Shown here in pieces: positions 50,695 through 57,095 of a stretch of 57,095 nt of DNA. The notes under the pieces were generated by a model. That model ran no database searches. It was not told where the DNA came from and worked only from the letters and a program-made list of their open reading frames with translations. The stretch covers positions 1 through 57,095 of the forward strand of contig JAFXAW010000011.1 of assembly GCA_017522015.1 (NCBI GenBank). Direction: 5' to 3'. This DNA comes from Oscillospiraceae bacterium. GTDB taxonomy: Bacteria > Bacillota > Clostridia > Oscillospirales > Oscillospiraceae. Positions within the stretch are counted from its first letter, which is position 1. Each line of letters opens with the position of its first letter. The translations under genes were made by a program, and so were the position numbers.

Positions 50695-51105
50695 ATGAAA
50701 AACTTTTTTTGGTTGTTGATGGCTTTGTGCCTGCTGCTTGCCCTGTCCGCCTGCGGCGGGAATGTCCAGAATGTGGAGGTCGCCGAATGGAAGCCATCCG
50801 AAATCTATACCGACGATGATATTCAAGAAGCCATTTCCGTCGTAAAAGGCTATTTTAAGGCGGAGTTTTCGGGCTGCACGCTGACACATATCCGCTATCC
50901 CGGTGACGATTCCGCGGCAGAGTTTGAAGAGTGGGCGGAGCAGTATGGAGCGGACGAGGCGATTGTGCTCTATTCCTCGTTTGATGTGGGTGCCTCCGGC
51001 GGGGACGGTTCGCTCAATGCAAACTCCACCTATACAAACTGGAAATGGGTTTTGATCCGAAATGACGGCGGACGCTGGGAACACAAAACGCACGGCTACG
51101 GTTAA
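50695..51105 (+). CDS. Small lipoprotein of unknown function
   Basis: 136 aa. CCGGAGG precedes the ATG. The signal peptide ends at LSAC with Cys about 19. The mature domain resembles secreted DUF4829-like proteins (DDIQEAISVVKGYFKAEF near 40, a C-terminal NWKWVLIRNDGGRWEHKTHGYG). No partner gene. Function unknown. Confidence 0.65.
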   Translation: MKNFFWLLMALCLLLALSACGGNVQNVEVAEWKPSEIYTDDDIQEAISVVKGYFKAEFSGCTLTHIRYPGDDSAAEFEEWAEQYGADEAIVLYSSFDVGASGGDGSLNANSTYTNWKWVLIRNDGGRWEHKTHGYG

Positions 51106-51195
51106 GCCCGATCTGCTGCGCCGGCTTCATGAACGAAGCTGTACGGCAATGTGATACGGCAAAAGCAAAGATGGCGGCCTGTGTGTCAGGACATA

Positions 51196-51243
51196 AAAAG
51201 AGCAGTCCCCGGAAACCGTTTGGGTTTCCGGGGGCTGTTTCGT
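51196..51243. terminator. Bidirectional terminator
   Basis: CAGTCCCCGGAAACC (51203-51217) pairs with GGTTTCCGGGGGCTG (51223-51237), 15 bp with one G-T, between convergent genes, with AAAAAG and TTTCGTTTT flanks. Confidence 0.82.
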
Positions 51244-51247
51244 TTTG

Positions 51248-52036
51248 CTATTCGATAATGGATTTTAAGATGCCAAGCAGTTCTTTCGCCGTCAAACCGT
51301 GGGTAAAAATCCGAAAGCCCGTGTTTTGATACTTGAACTCTGCATACAGTTCTCCGTATGGCGTCTGCCCGATTCCGACCTCAACGCCGTTAATGACAGA
51401 CCTTGTCTGAATGTCAGCAAACAAATTGGAAAAATCAAAGGGCATGCCGTCCTTGTCCACGTTTACACTCACGCCTCTTGAGCTGTCCGCGTTGAGGTAT
51501 TCGATCCTGTTGCCGTCGTAATACACGTCACCCGTGGCCTTTCGTTTGTAAATGCCGAAACGCTGCGTTTTGATCTCGAGATCATCCGGCACGGCGGGGA
51601 AAATATCCACCCCGTAATATGCGTTTATTTCGTCCCGGGTCATGCTGATGAAATCACCGGTCATAAGAGCAATGAACATCTTGCTTTGCGTGTTGGGCAG
51701 CGCTTCGATTTCCTGAAAGTGGATCTGATCTTGTGTATCCGCATTGTTTGGCGGCGCCGGGGTGTTTTGGGTTTGGCTTATGTCAGCGCCGGTGTTTGGA
51801 GTCTGTTGCGCCACTCTGTCATTGTCGGAATTATGAATGGGACTCGCAGACGCAACAGGCGTTTTGGCTTCAAACATTCCGCTTTTCCACACGCCAAAGC
51901 CGAGCAGAGCCACAAGGCAAACACAGGCAGCGGAGCTTGCAGCGCGCAGCGCGGTTTTTCTCTTTCTCTTTTGGTCTGCAATATAACAATCTCTGCGTGC
52001 AAGCAAATCCTTCGTCAATTCGTCATAGTTCTTCAT
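51248..52036 (-). CDS. Probable anti-sigma-like single-pass membrane protein
   Basis: 262 aa from ATG at 52036 (GGAGGGC upstream), overlapping the sigma gene by 14 bp. A charged cytoplasmic N-terminus (about 1-35) is followed by one transmembrane helix (about 36-52) and an extracellular domain with a Gln/Asn-rich linker and a DEINAYYGVDIFPAVPDDLE segment near 145. Context and topology suggest it holds the adjacent ECF sigma factor. No ZAS zinc motif is visible, so the role is inferred from gene order. Confidence 0.6.
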   Translation of the reverse strand: MKNYDELTKDLLARRDCYIADQKRKRKTALRAASSAACVCLVALLGFGVWKSGMFEAKTPVASASPIHNSDNDRVAQQTPNTGADISQTQNTPAPPNNADTQDQIHFQEIEALPNTQSKMFIALMTGDFISMTRDEINAYYGVDIFPAVPDDLEIKTQRFGIYKRKATGDVYYDGNRIEYLNADSSRGVSVNVDKDGMPFDFSNLFADIQTRSVINGVEVGIGQTPYGELYAEFKYQNTGFRIFTHGLTAKELLGILKSIIE

Positions 52037-52580
52037 AAACAAAGCCCTCCTTGTCAAGTTCTGATTTCAAAGCGCTTTTGGCACGGTAAACGAGGTTTTT
52101 CATTTGACGGGAGCTTTTTTTCATAATGACCGAAGCTTCTGCATTCGATAATCCTTCAAAATAGAGCAGCCAAAGGATCTGCCTGTATTCTGCGTTTAAT
52201 TTTTTCAGCGCCCTGTGTACGGGAATCTTGCGCTCTTCCATGATGTAGAGCCTTTCAAGGTTGTACTCGTCCTGCACAGAATTTGCCAAATCCTCAAGCG
52301 ATGCATCGGACAGCTTTGCCTTGCGGCGGAGGTAATCAATCGCAACATTTCGCCCGATGGTATACAGCCAGGTTTTGAAGGAATATTTTGCATTGAATTT
52401 TGGCTTTTTCGTTATGATTTTGAAAAAGCTTTCTTCCATCAGCTCTTCGGCAACAGATATATTATTCACAATGCCGTTGAGATAAAGGATCAGCCCGTCG
52501 CTGTAATTCCTGACGATTTCCGCCAAGCCTTTGTCATCCCCATCAAGGAAACGGCGGTAGCTACTTGCACCGTTATCCAT
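52023..52580 (-). CDS. ECF-type sigma-70 family RNA polymerase sigma factor
   Basis: 185 aa. Region 2 is residues about 20-95 (DGLILYLNGIVNNISVAEELMEESFFKI, then KTWLYTIGRNVAIDYLRR). Region 4 is about 125-178 with an HTH (LNAEYRQILWLLYFEGLSNAEASVIM, KNLVYRAKSALKSEL). The tail overlaps the anti-sigma-like gene. It should direct polymerase to a few promoters upon an extracellular cue. Confidence 0.88.
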   Translation of the reverse strand: MDNGASSYRRFLDGDDKGLAEIVRNYSDGLILYLNGIVNNISVAEELMEESFFKIITKKPKFNAKYSFKTWLYTIGRNVAIDYLRRKAKLSDASLEDLANSVQDEYNLERLYIMEERKIPVHRALKKLNAEYRQILWLLYFEGLSNAEASVIMKKSSRQMKNLVYRAKSALKSELDKEGFVYEEL

Positions 52581-52786
52581 TGACTTGCTCCTTTCCGAAA
52601 GGTTTTTGCCCTTTCACTTATTAAACGGATGAGAATGCAAAAGGTCTCACCTGATTTGCCCCGTTGCAAACGCGGAGGCTTTCAGGGAGTGGGAAGCATC
52701 TGTGTTCGTTTTGCCAAAGAACGTCATTCGTACTGTGCGATTCCTGAGGATGGCTTAGTCAGTGCGCGGCGAAATCGCCGCTGAAA

Positions 52787-52815
52787 TTGACTTTGCTGTC
52801 GCATCTGTTTATAAT
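52787..52815 (+). promoter_or_regulatory. Sigma-A promoter of the CPBP protease gene
   Basis: TTGACT (52787-52792), 17-bp spacer, TATAAT (52810-52815), 34 bp upstream of the ATG. The gap from 52581 also must contain the divergent sigma-gene promoter, which I could not place. Confidence 0.75.
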
Positions 52816-52849
52816 CAATATACCACATCCGCATGAAAGGGGAAGCGCC

Positions 52850-53809
52850 ATGATTTCCATCAAAAACAACTGCATGCCGGCGCTGGCACGTCAGGCCCGT
52901 TTTCAGCCGAAATTAATTATTCAGATTCTGCTGTTTCTGGCGGTGTTCGGGGTGGGCAACGCTGCTGCGTCCATAATCCTGATCGTTCCGATGATAATCG
53001 GAATTTTCGGGGATCCGGAGTTTCTTTCCGGCGTCGTTTCCGGTGATGTAAGAAGCGCGATTTCCGCGGCGATGTCCGTGATGGAAAAACCGTGGATCAT
53101 GCTGATCTCTCTGTTTGCAACAGTCGCAACCACGCTGATCTGTATTTTATATTGCCGCAAGATCGAGAAGCGCTCTATGGCCTCTATGGGCTTTCGGAAG
53201 TCCGGGTGGCTGGGGCGTTACCTGAAAGGCTTTGTCATCGGCACGGCTATGCTGCTGCTGTGCGCGCTGATCCTGTGGCTGACGGGCGATCTGGATTTCG
53301 CCTTTGCAAAGAATATCCCTGTGCTCTATATACTGGCATTCTTTGTGGGATTTGTGATTCAGGGCATGTCCGAAGAGGTGCTCGTCCGCGGCTATTTTAT
53401 GGTCTCGCTCGGCAATCGCTGTCATACGGCGGTTGCGGTTGGCATCAGCTCTGTGGCGTTTGCGCTGCTGCATTTGGCCAATCCCGGCATCAGCCTTCTC
53501 GCCTTGCTGAATCTGACGCTCTTTGGCGTGTTTATGGCGGTCTATGTGCTGCGCACCGATGATCTTTGGGGCGCCTGTGCCATCCACAGCGCGTGGAACT
53601 TTGCCCAGGGAAATCTTGTGGGAATTCGGGTCAGCGGCATGACACAGATGCCCACGGTGGCGATCATGAACCCGGTAGGGGAGCGGGCGCTGTTTCATGG
53701 TGGCGCTTTCGGACTTGAGGGTGGCTTGATCGTGACCTTTGTGACCCTTGCGGCGATCGCCTTGACGCTTTTCCTGCCCAAAAAACAAAGCCCGGCGAAG
53801 TCCCTGTGA
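52850..53809 (+). CDS. CPBP family intramembrane metalloprotease
   Basis: 319 aa from ATG at 52850 (AAAGGGGAA upstream; the earlier in-frame start at 52787 is inside the promoter). About eight membrane segments. The CPBP motifs are EEVLVRGY (EExxxR) near 182, FALLHLANPG near 205 and the third motif AIHSAWNF near 247. Relatives process prenylated or peptide substrates or give bacteriocin self-immunity. No bacteriocin gene was seen nearby. Confidence 0.85.
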   Translation: MISIKNNCMPALARQARFQPKLIIQILLFLAVFGVGNAAASIILIVPMIIGIFGDPEFLSGVVSGDVRSAISAAMSVMEKPWIMLISLFATVATTLICILYCRKIEKRSMASMGFRKSGWLGRYLKGFVIGTAMLLLCALILWLTGDLDFAFAKNIPVLYILAFFVGFVIQGMSEEVLVRGYFMVSLGNRCHTAVAVGISSVAFALLHLANPGISLLALLNLTLFGVFMAVYVLRTDDLWGACAIHSAWNFAQGNLVGIRVSGMTQMPTVAIMNPVGERALFHGGAFGLEGGLIVTFVTLAAIALTLFLPKKQSPAKSL

Positions 53810-53905
53810 CGCGCCTGTGAGCGGGGAGCTCACTTCGGTCTGTCCCGCGGCGGCAGCGCCTGTGCGGTAACCGACGAGCGAAAGTTTCATCTCTGAATGC
53901 AATAG

Positions 53906-53942
53906 CAAAAGCCGGCAGCCCTTTTGGGCTGCCGGCTTTTTT
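53906..53942 (+). terminator. Terminator after the CPBP gene
   Basis: AAAAGCCGGCAGCCC and GGGCTGCCGGCTTTT form a 15-bp stem with a TTTT loop and a T run. Confidence 0.88.
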
Positions 53943-53990
53943 CGCATTGCGTTGATTTGGATGTCGGGATGGTTTCAGAACACGAACAGA

Positions 53991-54320
53991 TCAATTGCGT
54001 TTTGCGCCACACTTGCTGCAAAACCGGTCACCCTCGCCAAACTTGTTTCCGCATTTGGCGCAATAAAGCTCCTTGAAGTTGCCGCTGCCGGGTGCGCAGG
54101 TGTTCTCCTGGGGGGCTGCGGCAGGGCGATTCGGCGCGTCAATCGCATAGCGTTCGTTATGACGCAGATGGCTTTTGCATACGGGGCAATCTACGTATCC
54201 GTCCGGATACCACGGACGGAAATCCAAAGCCTCGTCCGTGTAACGAACAAGGTTTTTGCAGGTTTCGCAAAGCTGCTGATAGGTTAAACCGCTGTGCCAC
54301 TGTGCTCTTTGGTATCCCAT
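53991..54320 (-). CDS. Zinc-ribbon protein with two CxxC pairs
   Basis: 109 aa. AAAGGAGG precedes ATG. The N-terminal half has CETC near 18 and CPVCKSH near 45; the C-terminal half is a zinc-ribbon (YCAKCGNKFGEGDRFCSKCGAKRN). A Pro/Ala-rich linker joins them. Function is unknown; such proteins bind zinc and may contact RNA or protein. Confidence 0.7.
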   Translation of the reverse strand: MGYQRAQWHSGLTYQQLCETCKNLVRYTDEALDFRPWYPDGYVDCPVCKSHLRHNERYAIDAPNRPAAAPQENTCAPGSGNFKELYCAKCGNKFGEGDRFCSKCGAKRN

Positions 54321-54369
54321 GTCGAAGCCTCCTTTATGAGATCAATTAAATCAACCGTTAATTTCCATA

Positions 54370-54399
54370 AGTATAGCATAAAAATAAGATGAAATTCAA
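54370..54399 (-). promoter_or_regulatory. Promoter of the zinc-ribbon gene
   Basis: Minus strand TTGAAT (54399-54394), 18-bp spacer, TATACT (54375-54370). Confidence 0.6.
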
Positions 54400-54425
54400 G
54401 CGTTTCAGGTATCCGTTTGTTTGCG

Positions 54426-55793
54426 TTATTCTTCGCTGCCTATTTTCTTCAGCGCTTTTTTGAACTGGAATGCAAACAGGATGGCCGTAAAGGTCACGGC
54501 GAGCACGTCGGCAATCGGTTCCGCCATATATACGCCGACGGTTTTGTTGTTTGCCAGATTCGGCATAATGTAAATCAGCGGCAGAAGAAGTACAAATTTT
54601 CTCACCACGGCCACGATCACGGAGGACGGCGCATTTCCGAGCGACACGAATGTCATCTGACACGCGATCTGAATACCGAAGAGGATCATGCCGCAATAGT
54701 AAATGCGCAGCATCCGCGATGCAAAGGCGATCAGCTCCGCTTCCGGCGTGAAGATGGAAACAAAGGCGCGCGGGAATAGCATAACGGCCGCCCAAACCGC
54801 TATCGAATAGATCAGACACGTTTTCAAAAGAAGCGCATACGTCCGCTTCACGCGCTCTGCATTCTTTGCGCCGTAGTTATAACTGAGTATGGGCTGCGCG
54901 CCCTGGGCGATGCCGAGGGGAGGCAGCATGGCAAACTGCATAACGCTCGAGAGGATGGTCATGGCGCCAACGGCGATGTCGCCGCCGTATTTGAGGAGCG
55001 AGGAATTGAAGCATACCGAGATCACGCTGTCGCTCGCCTGCATGATGAAAGATGCCGTGCCGAGCGCGATGCAGGGCAAAACGATTTTGGGTGACGGGAT
55101 AAAATGCTTCGGCTTGAGTCTGAGCATCGTCCGTTTGCCGCAGAGGAACGAGAGCACCCACGCGCAGGAAAGCGCCTGCGAAAGGATCGTGGCCAGCGCC
55201 GCGCCCCGAACGCCCATATCGAGCGCGTAAATAAAGATCGGGTCGAGAATGATGTTGGCAACTGCGCCAACGATCACCGAGATCATAGAGGTTTTGGTAA
55301 ATCCCTGCGCGGTGATAAAGGCGTTCATACCAAGCGTCAGCTGCACGAAGACCGTGCCGATCGCGTAAACGCGCATGTAGGCGGTGGCATATTCTATGGT
55401 ATGCTCGCTCGCACCGAAGGCCAAAAGAAAATCGCGATTCCAAATGAGCAAAACGGCCGTGAGCACGGCGGAAACGATGATCTGAAGACCGAAACAGCCG
55501 CCGAGCGCCTTCTCTGCGCGCTCCATATCTTTTTGACCCATGAAAATGGATGCGCGCGGCGCGCCGCCCGCGCTGACAAGCGCGGCAAACGCGGACACGA
55601 TCAGAATGACGGGCATGCACACGCCCACACCCGTGAGCGCAAGGTTGCCGTTTCCGGGCATGTGCCCGATGTAGATGCGGTCCACAATGTTATAGAGCAT
55701 GTTGATGAGCTGGGCAATGACCGTCGGAACGGCGAGCTTAAACAGCAGCTTGCCGATCGGCGCGGAGCCAAGCATTTCTTTTGTGTCTGCCAT
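54426..55793 (-). CDS. MATE family efflux transporter
   Basis: 455 aa, about 12 membrane segments. MLYNIVDRIYIGHMPGNGNLALTGVGV near 37 and the second-half equivalent near 275 (VMQFAMLPPLGIAQGAQPILSYNYGAK) are typical MATE/NorM-DinF features. It exports cationic drugs or metabolites with Na+ or H+. It follows the DUF1295 gene by 14 bp and is probably co-transcribed with it. Confidence 0.9.
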   Translation of the reverse strand: MADTKEMLGSAPIGKLLFKLAVPTVIAQLINMLYNIVDRIYIGHMPGNGNLALTGVGVCMPVILIVSAFAALVSAGGAPRASIFMGQKDMERAEKALGGCFGLQIIVSAVLTAVLLIWNRDFLLAFGASEHTIEYATAYMRVYAIGTVFVQLTLGMNAFITAQGFTKTSMISVIVGAVANIILDPIFIYALDMGVRGAALATILSQALSCAWVLSFLCGKRTMLRLKPKHFIPSPKIVLPCIALGTASFIMQASDSVISVCFNSSLLKYGGDIAVGAMTILSSVMQFAMLPPLGIAQGAQPILSYNYGAKNAERVKRTYALLLKTCLIYSIAVWAAVMLFPRAFVSIFTPEAELIAFASRMLRIYYCGMILFGIQIACQMTFVSLGNAPSSVIVAVVRKFVLLLPLIYIMPNLANNKTVGVYMAEPIADVLAVTFTAILFAFQFKKALKKIGSEE

Positions 55794-55807
55794 AAGAAAG
55801 AATCCTT

Positions 55808-56662
55808 TTATTTTTTGATGGGAAGCAGCATCCTGGTTTGCTTTTTGTATTCACCAAAGCCTTCTTTGCGGGACTGCCTGTTATCTGCCATCGGGATGCT
55901 GACCACTAAAAACAACACCGTATTGGCGGCTGCTCCGGCCAGGAGGAACCATGCGCGCGGTGCTGCACACACAACGGAGAGCCCGACGCCCCACCACATC
56001 AGAATCTCGCCGAGATAGTTGGGATGGCGCGAGAACTTCCAAAGTCCGCGACGAATAAATGCCCCGTCGCGGTTTTTGCGAAACTTATGCATCTGGATAT
56101 CGGCTGTGCCTTGCATGATGGCAGCGCCGAGCGAAACACAAAGGAACAGGACGCTTGCTGCGTTCGCCTCAAGTCCTGCGCGGATGGCATAAACGGCAGG
56201 CAGCGTGCATCCGTAAACCACTAAGGTCGGAACCATATGAATGCCTATGAAGTTGATAAGGGGATAGAACGCTCCGGTCTTTTCGTGGAGCATCGTGTAG
56301 CGCCAGTCTTGATGATTGAGATTTGCGAAAGTGTATGCCCAGTTTGCCGTCAGACGAATGGCCCAAAAGGACACGACTGCCAGCAGAAGAACTCCGAACA
56401 GCGTCAAATCCTTACCAACGGCAAACGCCACGAGAATGACGGGCGGCTGCACGCTCCAATAGGGATCATAGACCGACGCGTTGCCAAATATTAAGCTGAA
56501 GATAAAGGTTACCACGGTTGCAATCACATCTGCAATCAGAAGGGACAACCAAAAGTCAAAGTCGAGTGCGCGATAGCTAAGAACACCTACGAGAGCGGAG
56601 ATTATGTAAACCAATGTGACGACGATAAAGCTTGCCGTGCGGCTTTGCTTTAATGCTTTCAA
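55808..56662 (-). CDS. DUF1295 / isoprenylcysteine-methyltransferase-like membrane protein
   Basis: 284 aa from TTG at 56662, chosen because AAGGAGG lies 8 bases upstream; the GTG at 56680 overlaps this SD. It has about seven membrane segments. YDPYWSVQPPVILVAF near 70 and WAYTFANLNHQDWRY near 113 are typical of DUF1295. RRGLWKFSRHPNYLGEILMWWGVGL near 208 is the SAM-binding RHPNYLGE motif of the ICMT/steroid 5-alpha-reductase superfamily. Substrate unknown. Confidence 0.82.
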   Translation of the reverse strand: MKALKQSRTASFIVVTLVYIISALVGVLSYRALDFDFWLSLLIADVIATVVTFIFSLIFGNASVYDPYWSVQPPVILVAFAVGKDLTLFGVLLLAVVSFWAIRLTANWAYTFANLNHQDWRYTMLHEKTGAFYPLINFIGIHMVPTLVVYGCTLPAVYAIRAGLEANAASVLFLCVSLGAAIMQGTADIQMHKFRKNRDGAFIRRGLWKFSRHPNYLGEILMWWGVGLSVVCAAPRAWFLLAGAAANTVLFLVVSIPMADNRQSRKEGFGEYKKQTRMLLPIKK

Positions 56663-56712
56663 TTTGTTTGCCTCCTTCACAACAGTTAAAGGATTTTGAA
56701 AGTGCTTTTTAT

Positions 56713-56741
56713 ATTACACCATGATTTTACAAGTTTTTCAA
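56713..56741 (-). promoter_or_regulatory. Probable promoter of the DUF1295/MATE operon
   Basis: Minus strand TTGAAA (56741-56736), 17-bp spacer, TGTAAT (56718-56713). Confidence 0.55.
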
Positions 56742-56752
56742 TCATTTCAGCG

Positions 56753-56785
56753 AAAAAGGCTTGCCGAAAAGCAATTCGGCAAGCC
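56753..56785 (-). terminator. Terminator of the MBL-fold gene at the window end
   Basis: GGCTTGCCGAA (56758-56768) pairs with TTCGGCAAGCC (56775-56785); TTTTT follows on the minus strand. Confidence 0.8.
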
Positions 56786-56853
56786 GCGTAGGGGGCGCGT
56801 CCGGTTCAGGCTGCGCTGCGGGAAGCGCAGTGAACTGACGCGTTGCGGATTTT

Positions 56854-57095
56854 CTAAAGCTCGATCACATTGCCGGATGTAATGGCCTGCAAACGCTTTC
56901 CCATCACGCTTTTGAGCAGTTTGTACTGTTCCTGCCCGGTGCAGTGGCCGGTGTAATAGCGCGTCGGGTATGTGCAGAGCGTCTGCGCGGCATCCGTAAT
57001 GAACTTTGCGTCATCGCCGGTGGTTCCCAGCTCCATAAAATGGAAGCCGCCGATCAGGACGTCGGGCTTAAACCACGCGGCAATGTTGAGGATGC
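56854..57095 (-). CDS. MBL-fold metallo-hydrolase, C-terminal part (truncated by the window edge)
   Basis: The last ~80 residues of a gene that enters from the right edge. KPDVLIGGFHFMELG, then YPTRYYTGHCTGQEQYKLLKSVMG and a final TSGNVIEL match the C-terminus of MBL-fold hydrolases of the RFA-phosphate-synthase-like group (GHCTG...YxxLK). The metal-binding HxHxDH part lies outside. Role not decidable. Confidence 0.75.
   Translation of the reverse strand, partial: ILNIAAWFKPDVLIGGFHFMELGTTGDDAKFITDAAQTLCTYPTRYYTGHCTGQEQYKLLKSVMGKRLQAITSGNVIEL

Overview
The window is about 57 kb of GC-rich DNA from a strict anaerobe, most likely a Clostridia / Oscillospirales-type gut Firmicute. This rests on: an oxygen-sensitive class III ribonucleotide reductase (nrdDG) with NrdR boxes; a flavin/iron-sulfur NADH-dependent complex of the NuoE-NuoF-NfnB (Sporomusa-type Nfn, Stn) kind; an old-yellow-enzyme/FeS reductase; a radical-SAM maturase; a T-box leader; ThiT; a YerC/HisR-type TrpR-family regulator; and many consensus sigma-A promoters with 17-bp spacers. 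No tRNA, rRNA, CRISPR array, transposase or phage gene was seen. The species cannot be named from the sequence.

Layout. 1-11.4 kb: thiT; a MalY/PatB aminotransferase; a probable catabolic set (OYE/FAD reductase, URO-D-family protein, dienelactone hydrolase, radical SAM maturase); a thiol-redox operon (TlpA lipoprotein, a 45-aa CxxC membrane peptide not reported by ordinary ORF length cut-offs, a NapH-like 4Fe-4S membrane protein); an SDR and a cupin-like protein. 11.5-15.7 kb: two small membrane/lipoproteins and a tryptophan-type ABC transporter (TrpXYZ) behind a T-box with a UGG specifier. 15.8-20.2 kb: the three-gene Stn-like complex. 20.4-27 kb: a cation/proton antiporter, U32 peptidase plus MBL-fold protein, a GNAT acetyltransferase, an alpha/beta hydrolase. 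27-32.2 kb: livJHMGF on the minus strand. 32.3-36.6 kb: a second TrpXYZ-like ABC cassette and azlCD on the plus strand. 36.8-41.3 kb: an FAD oxidoreductase and nrdDG. 41.5-42.7 kb: an isolated prepilin-like protein. 42.8-50.5 kb: a compact histidine operon with a HisZ-HisG fusion. 50.6-57.1 kb: a lipoprotein, an ECF sigma/anti-sigma-like pair, a CPBP protease, a zinc-ribbon protein, a MATE exporter, a DUF1295 methyltransferase-like protein and the 3' end of an MBL-fold gene.

The most interesting signal is regulatory. Three amino-acid ABC importers each carry a long 5' leader with its own logic. trpXYZ has a Trp T-box. The second TrpXYZ-like cassette has a strong promoter, a 36-codon leader peptide (32458-32568) with six UUU Phe and two UAU Tyr codons, and a mutually exclusive antiterminator/terminator pair. 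livJHMGF has a strong promoter, a 43-codon leader peptide (31991-32122) ending in a run of Ile/Val/Leu codons, and an intrinsic terminator with a seven-T tract. The last two look like classical ribosome-stalling attenuation, which is unusual for Firmicutes, where T-boxes normally do this work. They lie back to back, with their promoters about 200 bp apart.

The histidine operon is probably autoregulated by its first gene, a TrpR-family protein, through palindromic sites overlapping the promoter. All assignments come from reading translations, motifs and spacing. No database search or RNA folding was run.
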